A stretch of DNA of 64,000 nucleotides from Lentinula raphanica (Eukaryota > Basidiomycota > Agaricomycetes > Agaricales > Omphalotaceae): contig JANVFP010000025.1 of NCBI GenBank assembly GCA_027919835.1, positions 620,001-684,000 of the forward strand. Direction: 5' to 3'. The translations under genes were made by a program, and so were the position numbers. Under the pieces are notes generated by a model. That model was not told where the DNA came from. It made no database searches and was given only the letters and a program-made list of their open reading frames with translations. Every line of letters starts with the position of its first letter. Within the stretch, counting starts at the first letter, position 1. Positions 61,878-64,000 of this stretch are shown here, piece by piece.

Positions 61878-64000
61878 ATGATGGGTCTTCTTACACCTCC
61901 AGCGACCTCTCATCGAGAGAAAGAGAACCTCGAAGCTGGCCCTCGAGGTGTAATGTTCTCGAAGGAACCTCAATTCCATAGTCTGTCTACACCTCCCCAG
62001 GGATCCAATTGTAGCAGCGCGCTGAAGAATCGCCCAATAAAGTCCATACTAAAACCAACGCAGCCCCTTTCTCCTCTTCCTGAAGAAGAAACTCGCGAAG
62101 AAACGCCTGAACCCTCTAACCCGGTGGACGATTTCAACTATCTGCAAACACCCATAGCGACAATCATTTCCGAAAATGCCACCCTAACTGACCTGACTCG
62201 AGCGTACTCAGTGCTCGTAGCCAGGATAAGGCCTCATGTCACGGAGCAGATGAACCAGTTCTCGCCATTGTTCGAACCTTTTCGTGTTAATCGCGATATT
62301 CTATGCGACCGTATTTGCCGTGATGTGCAGAGAGCTTCAGAGGATGCTCTAGCCGATGAAGAGAAATCGGAGACAGGGCATCAACTGCCTTCTCCTACCA
62401 AAAGTCCGAAGAGAACGAAGAGGGGTATGACGGCTGAACAAGCCAAATACGCGAGAGATCTCTGCAATATCTCTCATTCCGTCCTCAAGTTTCTCGGACT
62501 CATCTTTTCTCTGCCCAATGTCTTCCCAATCTTCACTCGTGAGTCGTGTCAAAATGTGTCTTCCTTACGTTTGTGTTTATATCGTTTCATAGAAATGCAA
62601 CTAACTGAGATGTTGAGCGGCATTCTTTCAATCCCTCTCGCACCCGACCTACCTACCCCTAATGCTCGCAAAACCTATGCTCTAGCCATCTACGTTATTC
62701 AGTGTCTAAGGCTGAACGACGCTGTCCTTGTTCCTGCCAAAGATCGTATAGCCTATGCTCTGGGTCGCGGTATAGATGGCGAGTTAGGAAAAGAGGGAAA
62801 GAAAGGCTCTGCCAGTGATGGTTTGAAGGTCAGTGTCCTTTTTGTGACCCATATCCATCTAACATCAAAAGTAGGCTATCCATGATCTCTCGGTATACCA
62901 ACCGATGACATTCGTCCCTGCTTTTGCGGTGTTGACAAGTTCTATCCTCCGAAACCTTCTTGCTCCAACCTTGGCCCTTCGCGTGCAAGCATGTCATGCT
63001 CTTGGTGGTCTTGCACAGGGACTCATCTCCATCCCTCGGTCCACCATTCATTCACGTATATCATCTCAAGTAGTCGAATTTCTACTCGCTCCATCTACGT
63101 CACCTAAGAAAGGTAGTCCAACAACTGCAACACAGGAGTCCGCTATCTGCCGAACTCTGCGCACTACTCTGAACGCGGAGGATTTCGTCCATGTCGCTCA
63201 AGGTCCCGTTTGGGCGTTGCATGTCTTGGGCAGCTTCATTGTGCTCATCGGGTCAGCATTCAAGAACGACGTGCGAATCGTTAGGACGATCACGAATCTG
63301 TTAACACTCACGATGCGGCATAAGAAGACTATTGTTCGTAGATTGGCCTGTGTCGTTTGGAGGTCAATCGCTTGGTCCTGGCATCAGCTCCCGTTACCCT
63401 CTTTGGATGATGGCGAGGGCGATGTATTTTCCAAAGCGGAACGGCAAGAAGCTAGTCAAAAGCAGTGGGCTTTGATTGAGCTGGTCCTCAATATGGGCGT
63501 TGGAGTTGGGACGTGTTATGCTATTGTTGGCGAAGAACTTGGTTCAGCTGAGCGTATTCGTCTTGAAAGAATCCTCACGTTGATGGTGAACAGGAGTGAC
63601 GATTCTCGAAATTGCGCACTTCGTTGTATCAAACAGCTCGTGAGCCTAGACCAGCAGGAGCCCTCTTGGGACATCGATAGACTTCTCTCCAGGAGTTTTC
63701 TGTCAGGAATACCAGGTATCCTCAATGTCGACTATCAGGACTTGGCGAAGGCACTACAGTTGATACTAGAAGACCTTCCCTATGTTCGCGATTTACGCGC
63801 ATTGAACCGAGATGAACTGCTCGAACTCGATGCTATGGGTCTGTTCCTGGAACTATGGAGCGACGCGATAGGTTATCGTAATGGACAGCACAATAATGAG
63901 GTGCGATTGTCAATGTCTTCCTGGTCCTTTCATGAACGTTCTTTCAGGATCTACTTGCTGAAACATGGGATGCTATGCTTAAGGCGGTAACAACTTTGGC
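61878..64000 (+). CDS. RIF1: Rif1 (Rap1-interacting factor 1) N-terminal part, cut by the window end
   Basis: Start at ATG 61878 (MMGLLTPPATSHREKEN), the usual opening of basidiomycete Rif1. Exons 61878-62538, 62593-62828, 62875-63900 and from 63948 keep phase. Within the first 80 residues are RGVMF, an RVxF-type motif, and KSILKP, a SILK motif, both docking sites for protein phosphatase 1. HEAT-like helices follow: DLTRAYSVLVARIR, YARDLCNISHSVLKFLGLIF, LPTPNARKTYALAIYVIQ, SDGLKAIHDLSVYQPMTFVPA, LALRVQACHALGGLAQGL and VAQGPVWALHVLGSFIVL. Rif1 recruits PP1 to oppose DDK at origins and acts at telomeres and breaks, in the nucleus. No frame break is seen. The gene continues beyond 64000. Confidence 0.9.

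Overview
This is a 64 kb stretch of nuclear DNA from a filamentous basidiomycete, most likely an agaricomycete. The evidence is dense genes on both strands, introns of about 50-70 nt with GT..AG ends inside almost every gene, basidiomycete-type families (Kre9/KNH-like secreted proteins, basidiomycete BTB proteins, wax-synthase-like MBOAT proteins, a GH128 glucanase, a Zn2Cys6 factor whose cluster is followed by an RRRGPDK-type basic segment), and no operon or ribosome-binding-site structure. No rRNA, convincing tRNA, CRISPR array or telomere repeat was seen.

Layout. 1-0.6 kb: edge of a basidiomycete-restricted gene with an out-of-frame patch. 3.4-7.0 kb (+): Kelch-BTB protein with a long disordered and charged tail. 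7.5-9.8 kb (+): GH71/GH99-like protein. 10.0-11.9 kb (-): RING E3 ligase. 12.1-15.5 kb (-): Zn2Cys6 transcription factor. 15.5-18.3 kb: gene-poor. 18.3-19.5 kb (+): BTB protein. 19.7-21.3 kb (-): guanine deaminase. 21.5-24.1 kb (-): second GH71/GH99-like gene. It is fused in one reading frame to the same C-terminal module that ends the Kelch-BTB protein. 24.8-26.1 kb (-): GH128 beta-glucanase-like wall protein. 27.5-28.7 kb (+): EBP-type sterol isomerase. 29.1-31.7 kb (-): two KNH-like secreted proteins. 32.6-36.9 kb (+): diverged Rif1-like protein. 37.3-38.7 kb (+): wax synthase-like acyltransferase. 38.9-40.2 kb (+): CAF1 deadenylase. 40.4-41.5 kb (-): hemerythrin-like protein. 42.1-43.8 kb (+): broken F-box gene. 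43.8-46.4 kb: gene-poor. 46.4-54.4 kb (-): BZZ1 (F-BAR, C1, two SH3 domains) with a decayed tandem copy of its own 3' half. That copy is interrupted by a hAT-like non-autonomous element and a 5'-truncated LINE. 55.9-56.7 kb (+): secreted double-psi beta-barrel protein. 57.6-60.5 kb (-): two more KNH-like secreted proteins. 61.9 kb to the right edge (+): canonical Rif1, cut by the window end.

The main theme is local duplication and divergence: two GH71/GH99-like genes in inverted orientation, two [KNH, KNH, Rif1-like] blocks about 28 kb apart in the same orientation, and a tandem partial BZZ1 duplication. The two Rif1 genes share intron positions, but only the right-hand one keeps SILK and RVxF-type PP1-docking motifs. 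Many genes here serve the cell surface (KNH, GH128, GH71/99-like, DPBB). Others are housekeeping genes (CAF1, guanine deaminase, Rif1, EBP, BZZ1). Several single-base frame breaks lie beside short G/C runs and may be consensus errors rather than real mutations. All family assignments come from reading translated sequence by eye; no database search was run.
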